Assembly (NCBI RefSeq): GCF_042652345.1
Contig: NZ_JBHSJJ010000015.1
Span: 1-64,000, forward strand
Reading direction: 5' to 3'
Length of the DNA: 64,000 bases
Source: Negadavirga shengliensis
GTDB lineage: Bacteria > Bacteroidota > Bacteroidia > Cytophagales > Cyclobacteriaceae
The notes below the pieces were generated by a model. It saw nothing but the letters and a program-made list of their open reading frames with translations. It was not told the origin of the DNA and ran no database searches. Both the position numbers and the translations under genes were made by a program. Positions 36,942 to 45,967 of the stretch are shown here, one piece after another; the stretch's first letter is position 1, and every line of letters begins with the position of its first letter.

Positions 36942-38797
36942 TGGACACCTTCAGCACAATCATTCCCCAACAGTTATTGGAAACCATTGGATGGACCTTG
37001 ATCCATTCCGTATGGCAGATCTTGCTCATCGCTACACTCCTATGGGGAATAGCCAAAATCTTTCGCCACCGGAAACCCGCGTTTCACTATCGAAATGGAT
37101 TAGTGGCGCTGTGCTTGATTTTAAGTGGCTTTTTAGGTACCCTGTACCATTTGTCGTCAACCCATCCGTCTTCCAATGAGCCGCCCACAACCCATGAAAT
37201 ATCCTACGCCTATTTTTCCACTTATCAACCGGACCGCATTAGCATTTACGAATCCGCAAGGGAATTCATCATTACCCATATCGAGCTCAACCTGCCTCTA
37301 ATGGTCAATCTGTGGTTTTTAGGCATGCTCTTCTTCATGGTGCGGATGGCTGGAAACCTGGCTGAAATAAGGCAATTGGCCTATAAAAACCATAAGGCAT
37401 TGCCTATCACGCTACAAAAATCAGCTGTTCGATTTACCCGTAAGCTGGGGATCCATCAGAGAATACAGGTCATGGGAAGTGAGCATATCCAGACGCCGAT
37501 GACCTATGGTATCTGGAAACCGGTGGTTCTATTTCCCCTCAGTCTGGTTTTCCAAATGAGCCCAAAACAGCTCGAGGCTATCTTAGCCCATGAACTGGCT
37601 CATATAAAAAGATGTGATTTCGGAGTCAACCTGGTGCAATCTGCTCTGGAAGTTCTCTTTTTCTATCATCCGGCATTTTGGTGGATCAACGGCCAGGTGA
37701 GGCATTATCGGGAACACGCCGCTGACGATATGGCCATCAAGGCGGGCGTCGATCCCCATGCCCTTGCCCATGGATTGGCCACGGTAGTAAACCATGCCCG
37801 GCAAAATGCTCCTGAATTAAGCATGGCCGCCCACAGACCTTCATTTCCCACCCTGGAAAGGATTCAAAGAATCCTTGGTTATAAAAAAACAGTCAATAAT
37901 TCCAATCCACCTTTAATCAGTACTGCCATGATCCTCGCCTGCATGCTTAGCTTATCCTTGCTGATAAGTGCCAACACTCCGGCCCAACTCTCTGAAAATG
38001 AAACCTGGCTTGCCACCACACTGAAAAACAGTTATACGGACGTTTCCCTGCATGCCAGTTCCCCACAATATCCCCTCAGGAAGGGTAAATATGCCATCAT
38101 GCGGAAAGATACCCTCCCCAAAAATGATGTTTCCATAGATTGGGATACCGACAGCTGGGCAACTGTTGATATCGATACCAATATCTTTAACGATATCTCC
38201 GCAGAATGGGAAATAGCTAACTGGTTACCCGTCGATTTTGACACCAATATTTTCATAGATGTTCAGAATATTGTCCGATTAGACACTTTGCCCCCTTTTC
38301 CCCCCGTGCCACCCTTGGTATTGAGCCCCACACCTGTGCTGGATTTCAATTTTGACCGGGTTTTTCAGGATTCCATCAGGATTTACAGCAAAAAATTCGG
38401 CAAGGAATATGCCGACAGCATCAGGGTAATCACATCCAAGATCATCCGCATTCACAGTGACACCTCTCCGGACGCGGAGCTGCTGCGCGAAAAGCTACAA
38501 TCCAAAATGGAAGCTCTCCAGCGGCGAATGAATGCTTCCCAGGAAGAGTTTGCAAAAAAAATGGAGGCCTGGACCAAGGAAATGGAACCCAAGATGAAGG
38601 AATTTGAGCAGAAAATGGAAGCTTGGAGAATGGAGAATGAACCCAAAATAAAAGAGTTTGAGGAAAAAATGGAAAAATGGGCCGAAAAACATGCCATTCA
38701 AATGGAGAAAATGGAACAGAAACTCAAAGAAAATGAGCGGAAACTGGAGCAGAAACAAAAAGAAATAGAAAACAAGCAAAAGGAAAAAGATATCTGA
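36941..38797 (+). CDS. M56 (BlaR1-like) membrane metallopeptidase with C-terminal coiled coil
   Basis: The 618-residue protein has membrane spans near residues 15-35, 47-65, 110-130 and about 325-345. The cytoplasmic zinc site is HELAH at 217-221, with the downstream EHAADD motif. In BlaR1 a penicillin-binding sensor follows; here the external part has an Asp/Trp-rich segment (about 395-450) and then a long charged Met/Glu/Lys heptad-like region to the C-terminus (about 500-618). So the sensor is replaced by a probable coiled coil of unknown ligand. ATG shares a base with the repressor stop codon. Confidence 0.9.
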   Translation: MDTFSTIIPQQLLETIGWTLIHSVWQILLIATLLWGIAKIFRHRKPAFHYRNGLVALCLILSGFLGTLYHLSSTHPSSNEPPTTHEISYAYFSTYQPDRISIYESAREFIITHIELNLPLMVNLWFLGMLFFMVRMAGNLAEIRQLAYKNHKALPITLQKSAVRFTRKLGIHQRIQVMGSEHIQTPMTYGIWKPVVLFPLSLVFQMSPKQLEAILAHELAHIKRCDFGVNLVQSALEVLFFYHPAFWWINGQVRHYREHAADDMAIKAGVDPHALAHGLATVVNHARQNAPELSMAAHRPSFPTLERIQRILGYKKTVNNSNPPLISTAMILACMLSLSLLISANTPAQLSENETWLATTLKNSYTDVSLHASSPQYPLRKGKYAIMRKDTLPKNDVSIDWDTDSWATVDIDTNIFNDISAEWEIANWLPVDFDTNIFIDVQNIVRLDTLPPFPPVPPLVLSPTPVLDFNFDRVFQDSIRIYSKKFGKEYADSIRVITSKIIRIHSDTSPDAELLREKLQSKMEALQRRMNASQEEFAKKMEAWTKEMEPKMKEFEQKMEAWRMENEPKIKEFEEKMEKWAEKHAIQMEKMEQKLKENERKLEQKQKEIENKQKEKDI

Positions 38798-38818
38798 TCA
38801 AATCATAATGTAGGTATG

Positions 38819-38852
38819 TCCCGCATCCCATATTCCGGTGCGGGATTTTTAT
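38819..38852 (+). terminator. Terminator of the BlaI-M56 operon
   Basis: TCCCGCA (38819-38825) pairs with TGCGGGA (38839-38845), followed by a T-rich tract. It lies about 20 bases beyond the M56 stop codon. Confidence 0.85.
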
Positions 38853-38878
38853 TTTATTTATCGCTCATTTTGTTTCTG

Positions 38879-39535
38879 TTACCGCGATTTACCCAGGATC
38901 TTTTCGATAAAACAGGGATACCCGTACGAGTTTTCCAGTTTTAAGGTTTGATTTTCAAAGACCGAAGAAAAAAAAGACAGGAACTTGTCCCACACCTCTC
39001 CCCCAAAGAGTTCCAGGCCAAAAGTAAAACAAACCCGGCTGTCCCAGCTTAATTCAGTGTATTCTATTTGACAGCCCTTCTCAAAGCGGACATTATATCC
39101 GTGCATTTCCACCTTCCCCTCACTGTCCAACTGCATTTTTGAGACCCAACGCCTTTTTTCCAAAGAGAACGGTTGTAAGCCATTGTCCGATATCCAGGCT
39201 TCCCAATCTTTGATTTCCTCTCCTGTGATTTCCCATTTTTCCCAGCCTTCGTGTTTTCCAGCTGCTGTTTTTGAAAACCGCAAGGGCTCATAAGCAGCAA
39301 TCAAACGTTTGAGTTCATATTTCCCCTCCCTTGATTTCAAACCCCAATCGATTCTCCCCGGAATGGGGTAGTAGGTGTCTATCCGGTGTTGGAAATCCGC
39401 ATGGGTCAGGTATCTTTCTTTGAGCCGGTGCTTTTGTGGATTTTCCGTTCCAAAAAACCACCTTATCTCCCTGGTCAGCTGTGAAGATGTCTGTCGGCTA
39501 TAGTTTTCTATTTTCCTCAGTACAAATTCTTCCAT
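38879..39535 (-). CDS. Unrecognised protein, possibly CYTH-like
   Basis: The 218-residue protein has no signal or membrane segment. Alternating charged strands (TREIRWFF, IDWGLKSREGKYELKRLI, EKRRWVSKM, IEYTELSW) resemble the pattern of basic and acidic residues lining the tunnel of CYTH or triphosphate-tunnel enzymes, but I cannot confirm the family. The ATG at 39535 is preferred because an upstream alternative at 39556 lies inside the terminator of the preceding gene. It converges with the M56 gene. Treat as a hypothetical protein with a tentative fold. Confidence 0.6.
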   Translation of the reverse strand: MEEFVLRKIENYSRQTSSQLTREIRWFFGTENPQKHRLKERYLTHADFQHRIDTYYPIPGRIDWGLKSREGKYELKRLIAAYEPLRFSKTAAGKHEGWEKWEITGEEIKDWEAWISDNGLQPFSLEKRRWVSKMQLDSEGKVEMHGYNVRFEKGCQIEYTELSWDSRVCFTFGLELFGGEVWDKFLSFFSSVFENQTLKLENSYGYPCFIEKILGKSR

Positions 39536-39543
39536 GATACCAA

Positions 39544-39578
39544 AAGACCGGCCCATATGATCATAACGGGCCGGTCTT
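39544..39578 (-). terminator. Terminator of the ThuA/sugar-dehydrogenase gene
   Basis: An 11-bp perfect stem (AAGACCGGCCC at 39544-39554 with its complement at 39568-39578) is followed on the minus strand by TTTTGG. It lies 26 bases after the stop codon at 39604. Confidence 0.85.
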
Positions 39579-39603
39579 ATTTGATTTTATAATTTTTCCG
39601 GCT

Positions 39604-42600
39604 TTACTCGGATTTCATTTCCATACCCACTAAGGCAAGGTTTACAGACTCTTCTGCGTTTAATGGCCTCGTCACTATATACAGATCCTGTAATTTATCA
39701 TACGAATTCCGTTCAAGCGCCATCGACAAGGGTTTGAAAATAATTTCCTCTCCTTTGCCTTTCATTTCATTGGCCCTAAGAATCACCTGGCCAATCCTTT
39801 TTCCGTCAGGGTTGTTCAGCCTGGCCTCTAGTTCATATCCATAATCCATCGCTCTCTGGGATGCGGCCACCAGATCTATCGAAGCGATTTGATTCAGGTC
39901 AATATTCTTTAGAATGAAGTGGCCTTCTCCGGTTGGGGCTAACATAATGTCATTGCCTTCCACATTGAAAGTATTATACCCTTCCATAGCGTCCACTTGG
40001 CCAAAATCCACTTTGCTGTTTCTGAGATAGACGGATGTAGTTGTGCTCAGGGGTTTGATGTTTTCTCCGCCCCTATCTGTAAAGCTGGCTGAAAGGATCA
40101 ATACACCGTTATCAGACATCTGCTTGCCCAGAGTTGGTTTTATTTGGCCGGCTGTTGGCAGCGAGGCTTCCCGGTTATCCGTTTCAGCCAGAGACAATAT
40201 CCAGGCCACTATTTTCCTCGCATCTCCCTGTTTCAGATCCGGATTGGCGGGCATGGTGGTTTCTCCCCAAACGCCTGACCCTCCTTTTATGATTTTATTG
40301 ATGAGATGGTCAGCGCCGCGGGAATTCCCTTTATATTTTTTGGCCACTTCCTGGTAAGCCGGGCCCACTGACGCCTCATCAAGGTTATGGCAAGTCTTAC
40401 AGGTAAGGGATTCCATGATACTTTTTCCAGCCATGGCATCAGTCATTACCTGGTGCCCAAGTGAAGCCTCCGCTTTGTCAAAACCTTCTATGTAATCCGC
40501 GGTGACATACAACGATGAAAGATCATCCCCAGCCGTCGGGTCATCCTCATCCCTGACTTTTACTTCATAAGCGACTTGCTTCCCCGGAAAGTAAAAGGTA
40601 CGGTTACCCTGAATGTCAATCGTTACTTCAGGAGCGATATTACCCGCATAAACCTCCACGGGCCGGCTTACTGCCGTGAGCTTTTCGGGATCACTTACTT
40701 GTAACGTAATACCGTAATCGCCAACCGATTGGTAAGTGTATGTCAACCTCGGTTCCTTGGTTTCTACAATTTCACCATTGCCCATATCCCATGCATATTG
40801 CAATGGATCATTCTCCGGATCCCTTACATCTGCCTCCAGGTTTATTTCAAAGGGCAGGCCCCCTGAGCTTTTGTCCACACGTACACCAGCAATTACCGGC
40901 GCCCTGTTACCCGGGTTGAACTCAATCACAGACAACGTCGCGTCGGGGTTGGCGGTGAACCAGCCATTTCCATATTCCAGCAAATACAATTTGCCATCAG
41001 GCCCCAATTCCAGATCGATAAGGGCATTGTGTTTCACCTCTTCCATGAAAGGCTCCATTTTTAAATAATTGCCCTCTTCATCCATGGTCACCGCCTTAAT
41101 CCAGCCTCTGATCCATTCATAAATAAAGAGCTTGCCATCATAATACTCCGGTAATCCCCCGCCGTTGGGATATAGATCTGAATAATATACCGGTCCCGCC
41201 ATAGCATTTCTTCCGCCGGTACCCACTTGAGGAAACTCGGGAGAGTTGTCATAGGGATACCATATAAAGGCAGGCTGGGCGGGAGGCAATTCCTTCAGGC
41301 CGGTATTGTTCCTTGAGAGATTTACGGGTTTGGCTGGGTCGAACTGTATCCCGCTTTTCCCTTTGTCAAAATCATAGGCATTATAGGGATAATTGTCTCC
41401 TACGAAGAAAGGCCAACCAAAAAAACCTGCTTCTTTGGCTTGATTTACCTCATCATAACCTTTAGGCCCTCTTATTCCCAAGCTGTCACCCCTGGCATCC
41501 GGTCCCACTTCACCCCAGTACACATATCCGGTTTTCTGGTCCACTGCGATGCGGTAAGGGTTCCTGTTACCCTGCACATATATTTCCGGACGCGCTCCTT
41601 CTGTTCCCGGCGGATAGAGGTTTCCTTCAGGGATGTCATAGCTCCCGTCCTCATTTACCTTGATCCGGATAATTTTGCCCCGCAGATCATTTGTATTGCC
41701 TGAGGATCTGGAGGCGTCATACTGCTCAAAACCCGGCCTTTCATCCAAAGGCGCATATCCCAGCAAAGTATGCGGCTGATTCGGTTGGTTAAACGGAGTG
41801 GAATTATCGCCGGTGGACAGGTAAAGCAGTCCATCTTTATCAAATGCTATGGAACCCCCTGTATGACAACAAATATCTCTTTGGGAATAAAATTCCAAAA
41901 TGATCTGTTCGGAACCCATATCCCATTGGTCATTTTCAAATTTAAACCTGGAAAGTCTGTTCACAGATCCTTCTTTTGGACTGTAAAAAGCATAAACCCA
42001 ATGATTGTTTTCGAAATCAGGGTCGGCTTTAAGTCCCATTAATCCCTCTTCTGCATTTACCCTTGGCACATCGGTCTTCCAGTAAACATCCAACAGTCCT
42101 ACCTGGTTAACTGTAGAATCACCATGTTTATACAGGAGGATTTCTCCCCGCCGCTGCGCGACAAGAATATCAAGATTGGGTAAAATGGTCATTTCCGTGG
42201 GTTCAACAAATTCCCCCATCACCATGACCCTCTTTTCAAACCTGTCCGCATCAGGCACTCTTTTGGTCTTTGCTTTTTTGTAATCCAATTTCCGGTTTTT
42301 CCCTATCGCATACCGGATGCCTTCAAGCAGGTGTTTCAAAAAAAGCTCCTCAGAAAATGATTCTTTGGTATGGCCTCCGCCCGTATAAAAAGCCCGTCCA
42401 CCGTCATACTCATGGTACCAGGCGATAGGGTGATATCCCATGTCCTCTCCCCCCTGGTAACTGTTTTCATCCAAGGTAATAAGGACCTTCACGTCCTCAT
42501 TGAAATCCTTGTAGCTGTACCACTCATCTTTTCTTCCCCACCGATCGGGCAAAAAGGAAGTACTGTTGTGGTCTTTATCCACCACATCCAACTCACCCTC

Positions 42601-43050
42601 CTGAACATTGGGATGAGGATCTTTGATACCGGGGTGGTCAGAAAAATAGGCGCCGGTCATTTTTCCATACCACGCCCAATCATATTCTGTATCCGCGGCT
42701 GCATGGATTCCTACAAAACCCCCACCCGCCTGAATGTACCTTTCAAAGTCGGCCTCCTGATAATGATTCAGCACGTTCCCCGTAGTACTCAGAAAAACCA
42801 CGGCGCTGTATTCCTGAAGAATTTCATCCGTGAACATGGCCGAATTGGTGGTAGTATCTACCTCAAACCCGTTTTCCTCACCCAGTTTCACGAGGGCCTT
42901 GATGCCATCCGGAATGGATTCATGATAAAATCCTTCCGTTTTACTGAAAACCAATATCTTGGGAGTCCCGGAGCGGGTATTACACGCTCCAAAAATGATT
43001 ATACAAAACAAAAGGGTCAATAAACCCTTGCCCATATTCCATGCACTCAT
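39604..43050 (-). CDS. Giant lipoprotein: ThuA, PQQ-type sugar dehydrogenase, PKD, cytochrome c and C-terminal beta domain
   Basis: The 1148-residue protein has a lipobox (IFGAC, Cys about 23). A ThuA domain follows (about 30-250, with GGGFVGIHAAADTEYDW), then a glucose/sorbosone dehydrogenase-like propeller (about 270-715, including RDICCHTGGSIAFDKDG, VQGNRNPYRIA), a PKD domain (about 720-800), a class I cytochrome c with one haem site CKTCH (about residue 885) and a C-terminal domain resembling carbohydrate-binding module 6 (about 1000-1145). It probably oxidises sugars or sugar derivatives in the envelope, passing electrons to the fused haem. The preceding gene on this strand is UbiA, 101 bases away, which may or may not be co-transcribed. 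Confidence 0.9.
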   Translation of the reverse strand: MSAWNMGKGLLTLLFCIIIFGACNTRSGTPKILVFSKTEGFYHESIPDGIKALVKLGEENGFEVDTTTNSAMFTDEILQEYSAVVFLSTTGNVLNHYQEADFERYIQAGGGFVGIHAAADTEYDWAWYGKMTGAYFSDHPGIKDPHPNVQEGELDVVDKDHNSTSFLPDRWGRKDEWYSYKDFNEDVKVLITLDENSYQGGEDMGYHPIAWYHEYDGGRAFYTGGGHTKESFSEELFLKHLLEGIRYAIGKNRKLDYKKAKTKRVPDADRFEKRVMVMGEFVEPTEMTILPNLDILVAQRRGEILLYKHGDSTVNQVGLLDVYWKTDVPRVNAEEGLMGLKADPDFENNHWVYAFYSPKEGSVNRLSRFKFENDQWDMGSEQIILEFYSQRDICCHTGGSIAFDKDGLLYLSTGDNSTPFNQPNQPHTLLGYAPLDERPGFEQYDASRSSGNTNDLRGKIIRIKVNEDGSYDIPEGNLYPPGTEGARPEIYVQGNRNPYRIAVDQKTGYVYWGEVGPDARGDSLGIRGPKGYDEVNQAKEAGFFGWPFFVGDNYPYNAYDFDKGKSGIQFDPAKPVNLSRNNTGLKELPPAQPAFIWYPYDNSPEFPQVGTGGRNAMAGPVYYSDLYPNGGGLPEYYDGKLFIYEWIRGWIKAVTMDEEGNYLKMEPFMEEVKHNALIDLELGPDGKLYLLEYGNGWFTANPDATLSVIEFNPGNRAPVIAGVRVDKSSGGLPFEINLEADVRDPENDPLQYAWDMGNGEIVETKEPRLTYTYQSVGDYGITLQVSDPEKLTAVSRPVEVYAGNIAPEVTIDIQGNRTFYFPGKQVAYEVKVRDEDDPTAGDDLSSLYVTADYIEGFDKAEASLGHQVMTDAMAGKSIMESLTCKTCHNLDEASVGPAYQEVAKKYKGNSRGADHLINKIIKGGSGVWGETTMPANPDLKQGDARKIVAWILSLAETDNREASLPTAGQIKPTLGKQMSDNGVLILSASFTDRGGENIKPLSTTTSVYLRNSKVDFGQVDAMEGYNTFNVEGNDIMLAPTGEGHFILKNIDLNQIASIDLVAASQRAMDYGYELEARLNNPDGKRIGQVILRANEMKGKGEEIIFKPLSMALERNSYDKLQDLYIVTRPLNAEESVNLALVGMEMKSE

Positions 43051-43151
43051 ACTTAATTTGATAATTTTGCGCCAATATAAAGATTATCTTTTTTTTGACA
43101 TGTACTTTCAAGTAATTCTTGTGCTATTTAATTAAAAATCAGAAAGAGAAA

Positions 43152-44057
43152 TCAATAATTCATCAACTGTAATACCTGGGTGTTTTTGAAAAAATAGTAG
43201 ACAAAAAAAAGATTAAGGGCAGTGGCTGAAATCCTGTTCATCCACATGGTCATGGTATAATTTATATATTTCCCGGAATTCTTTCTGACCAACAAAAACC
43301 AGATGAAGAAATAAAAAACCACCGGAAGCATCGCAGCCAGGAATGTCCAGAATGCCCAGTCCTGGTTCTTTCCCATAAAGTACCATACAAATGCCAATCC
43401 CGAAAATAAAAACCAAGCTGCGGAAAAAGCAAAAGTACCCTTAATACCCAAACGCAGGCTCAGCGTAATATCCCCTCTTCTGCTGTCTTCCTCATGTTGG
43501 TAAACCTGCGTCAAAGGATACGAGCCCAGTAAAAGGGAAGTAGTCAACAAGCCTGGAATGTATACTCCGGGTCTGAGAAACACCTCCCACCCAAAATCAC
43601 TTAATCCAGCATAAGTCATCGCAAAAGTAAAATATCCCTGAAATGCCCCTGCGGTCAACCAGCTAAGATAGGGGTATTTCTTTAGGCGAATCGAGGGGTG
43701 ACTGTAGGCCATAGAGACAAGGCCATACACGCCGGCCATGGTGCAGAAGGCAAAATTTACCATCAAGGCTGTTCCGAGTGCCAATAAGAAAAACACCAGA
43801 GAGAGGTAATAAAGCCCTCCAGTCACCCTGGGCGGATGTTTCAACCCCCCGATACTGCCTTCATCCTTATCAAAATAACTATTGTACCCATTGCTGGAAG
43901 GATACAAAAACAAATGAAGCACCACCCACACCCATACAATACGCTCCGCATCAATATTCGGAGCAAGCGCCAGCGCAAACCAGAAAACCGGCATCAGATA
44001 ATACGAAAAGGTGATCCGGAGGTGTTTCCAGCTGGAACTTTTAAACATATTTTTCAA
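43152..44057 (-). CDS. UbiA-family prenyltransferase
   Basis: The 301-residue protein is strongly hydrophobic, with about eight or nine spans. NGYNSYFDKDEGS near residue 60 is an aspartate-rich motif of the UbiA type; the second motif is less standard (YQHEEDSRRGDIT). UbiA enzymes transfer isoprenoid chains to aromatic rings in the membrane. It is divergent from the type III PKS gene with only 75 bases between, so a shared regulatory region and pathway are likely. The acceptor could be the polyketide product. Confidence 0.87.
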   Translation of the reverse strand: MKNMFKSSSWKHLRITFSYYLMPVFWFALALAPNIDAERIVWVWVVLHLFLYPSSNGYNSYFDKDEGSIGGLKHPPRVTGGLYYLSLVFFLLALGTALMVNFAFCTMAGVYGLVSMAYSHPSIRLKKYPYLSWLTAGAFQGYFTFAMTYAGLSDFGWEVFLRPGVYIPGLLTTSLLLGSYPLTQVYQHEEDSRRGDITLSLRLGIKGTFAFSAAWFLFSGLAFVWYFMGKNQDWAFWTFLAAMLPVVFYFFIWFLLVRKNSGKYINYTMTMWMNRISATALNLFFVYYFFKNTQVLQLMNY

Positions 44058-44132
44058 GGATAACTTTTCTGGAAAGGAACGGTTTTTTACTTATCTTGAA
44101 TGTACAACAATTTTTAACCAAAATAAAAACGG

Positions 44133-45212
44133 ATGCAAAGCCATATCGTCAGTATAGGCCTGGCCAACCCCGGAGCTCCAATCCCTCAGGAAAAAATCTG
44201 CAGGTTCATGCAAATGGCCCATGGCTTGAACGCCTCCGACAGCCGGAAATTAAACTTCATTTACAAACTCTCTGAAATAAATTCCCGCCACAGCGCTTTA
44301 GAGGATTTTCGACACCAGGATCCGGCACAGTTTGCTTTTTTTCCTAAAAACATGGCCCTGGAACCATTTCCGGGAACAAAAAAAAGAATGTCCATATTCC
44401 AGAAAGTTGCGCCAAGTTTAGGCATCTCCGCGATATCGGAATGCCTGGACAAATCCGGTGTCAGTCCCGGGCAAATCACCCATCTTATTCTGGTTTCCTG
44501 CACAGGCATGTATGCCCCTGGTGTAGAAATGGACATTATTCAAAAAATGGGATTCAAAAGCACCATAGAAAGATATGCCATCCATTTCATGGGTTGCTAT
44601 GCGGCTTTCAACGCCATCAAGTTAGCTGACAGAATTTGCAAAAGTGAACCCAAAGCCAAGGTTTTGATACTTTCTGTGGAGCTATGCACCATTCATTTTC
44701 AAAAGGACTACAATGAGGACAACATGATAGCCAATGCCATTTTTGGGGATGGGGCCGCGGCCATCCTCGTCACCCATTCGAATGAAGGGATTAAAATCAA
44801 AGGTTATGAAAGTGACATTCTGAATGAAGGGGAGCCGGATATGGCCTGGCACATCGGCGATTACGGATTTGAAATGAAACTTAGTAAATATGTACCGGAG
44901 CTACTGGACAAAGGCGTTAAATTACTGAAAGAAAAAATGGAAAGTAAATTCAATCTATCCACTATCAAAAACTTCGCGATCCACCCCGGGGGTACCCAGA
45001 TACTGAAAAAAGTGGAAGTGGCCTTTGGCATTGACCGATGTCAAAATATCCATGCCCATGAGGTATTGAGAAGGTTTGGTAATATGTCTTCGGCTTCGAT
45101 TCTGTTCGTGCTCTCAGCCCTGATGGATGACGCCTCTCTGAAGGGAGATGTACTGGCCATGGGATTCGGTCCGGGGCTTTCCATGGAGACACTTTTGATA
45201 GAGAAAATATGA
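44133..45212 (+). CDS. Type III polyketide synthase (chalcone/stilbene synthase family)
   Basis: This 359-residue thiolase-fold enzyme has a complete catalytic triad: Cys155 in FMGCYAAFNA, His284 in AIHPGGTQIL and Asn317 in RFGNMSSAS, plus the C-terminal loop MGFGPGLSMET. It condenses malonyl-CoA units onto an acyl starter to give resorcinols, pyrones or similar aromatics. The following methyltransferase gene overlaps by 4 bases (ATGA). With the divergent prenyltransferase this forms a compact biosynthetic cluster. The starter and product cannot be predicted from sequence alone. Confidence 0.95.
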   Translation: MQSHIVSIGLANPGAPIPQEKICRFMQMAHGLNASDSRKLNFIYKLSEINSRHSALEDFRHQDPAQFAFFPKNMALEPFPGTKKRMSIFQKVAPSLGISAISECLDKSGVSPGQITHLILVSCTGMYAPGVEMDIIQKMGFKSTIERYAIHFMGCYAAFNAIKLADRICKSEPKAKVLILSVELCTIHFQKDYNEDNMIANAIFGDGAAAILVTHSNEGIKIKGYESDILNEGEPDMAWHIGDYGFEMKLSKYVPELLDKGVKLLKEKMESKFNLSTIKNFAIHPGGTQILKKVEVAFGIDRCQNIHAHEVLRRFGNMSSASILFVLSALMDDASLKGDVLAMGFGPGLSMETLLIEKI

Positions 45213-45919
45213 AACGGCTCCGCCAAAGAAGTACGGATAAAGAAATGATGGACGATCTCCTTTGTGAAGGTGAAGTGCTTTTACAAACGCTCAAGGAACT
45301 GAAAATCATCAACAAACTCCTGGGAGGCAATAGAGTCACCACAACAGGCTTGCATAGGCTCTTAACGGGGCCGAACATCACTTGGCCGGTTACTGTAGCT
45401 GATTTGGGCTGCGGAGGAGGGGATATGATCAAAGTAATGGCCAAATGGGCAGATAAAAAAAGATATCCGTTGGAGTTTATAGCTGTAGACGCCAACCCCA
45501 ATGTCATCATGCTGGCAAAGGAAAACCTCTCTGGACAATCCTCAAACATTCATTTCCACGTAGGCAATGTTTTCGAGCCGGATTTTATTCAGAACAATGT
45601 CGACATCATTACCTGCACGCTGTTCACCCATCATTTCACCGATGAAGAATTGCGTTTGTTATTCAAAAATTTCAAACAAAAAGCTAAATTAGGGATTCTT
45701 ATAAATGATTTGCACAGACATCCGCTGGCTTATTACAGCATAAAGACCCTGACCACGCTGTTTTCCAAGTCGGAGATGGTGAAAAATGATGCGCCTGTTT
45801 CCGTAGCACGAAGTTTTTCCAAAAAAGATTGGGAAACGATACTTTTGGGTGCAGGTATAAAAAACTTTACCATTTCATGGCACTGGGCCTTCAGATGGCA
45901 GGTTATTTGTTGGGTGTAA
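45209..45919 (+). CDS. SAM-dependent methyltransferase
   Basis: The 236-residue class I methyltransferase shows the AdoMet-binding glycine motif VADLGCGGGDMIKVMA (about residues 68-83) and an acidic second motif FIAVDANPNVIMLAKE. Translational coupling to the type III PKS gene (ATGA overlap) suggests that it methylates the polyketide core, at oxygen or carbon. It resembles UbiE/COQ5-like enzymes in layout. There is no N-terminal membrane segment. Confidence 0.88.
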   Translation: MKRLRQRSTDKEMMDDLLCEGEVLLQTLKELKIINKLLGGNRVTTTGLHRLLTGPNITWPVTVADLGCGGGDMIKVMAKWADKKRYPLEFIAVDANPNVIMLAKENLSGQSSNIHFHVGNVFEPDFIQNNVDIITCTLFTHHFTDEELRLLFKNFKQKAKLGILINDLHRHPLAYYSIKTLTTLFSKSEMVKNDAPVSVARSFSKKDWETILLGAGIKNFTISWHWAFRWQVICWV

Positions 45920-45967
45920 ACCCTTTTTATTTGTGAATTCAATAAATTTCTTCTAAAATTTAACACT

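Noticed and set aside
38452..38779. Antisense frames rich in Phe and Leu in the coiled-coil part of the M56 gene
   Set aside because: Reverse complement of a Glu/Lys/Met-rich repeat naturally gives hydrophobic nonsense; no start signal.
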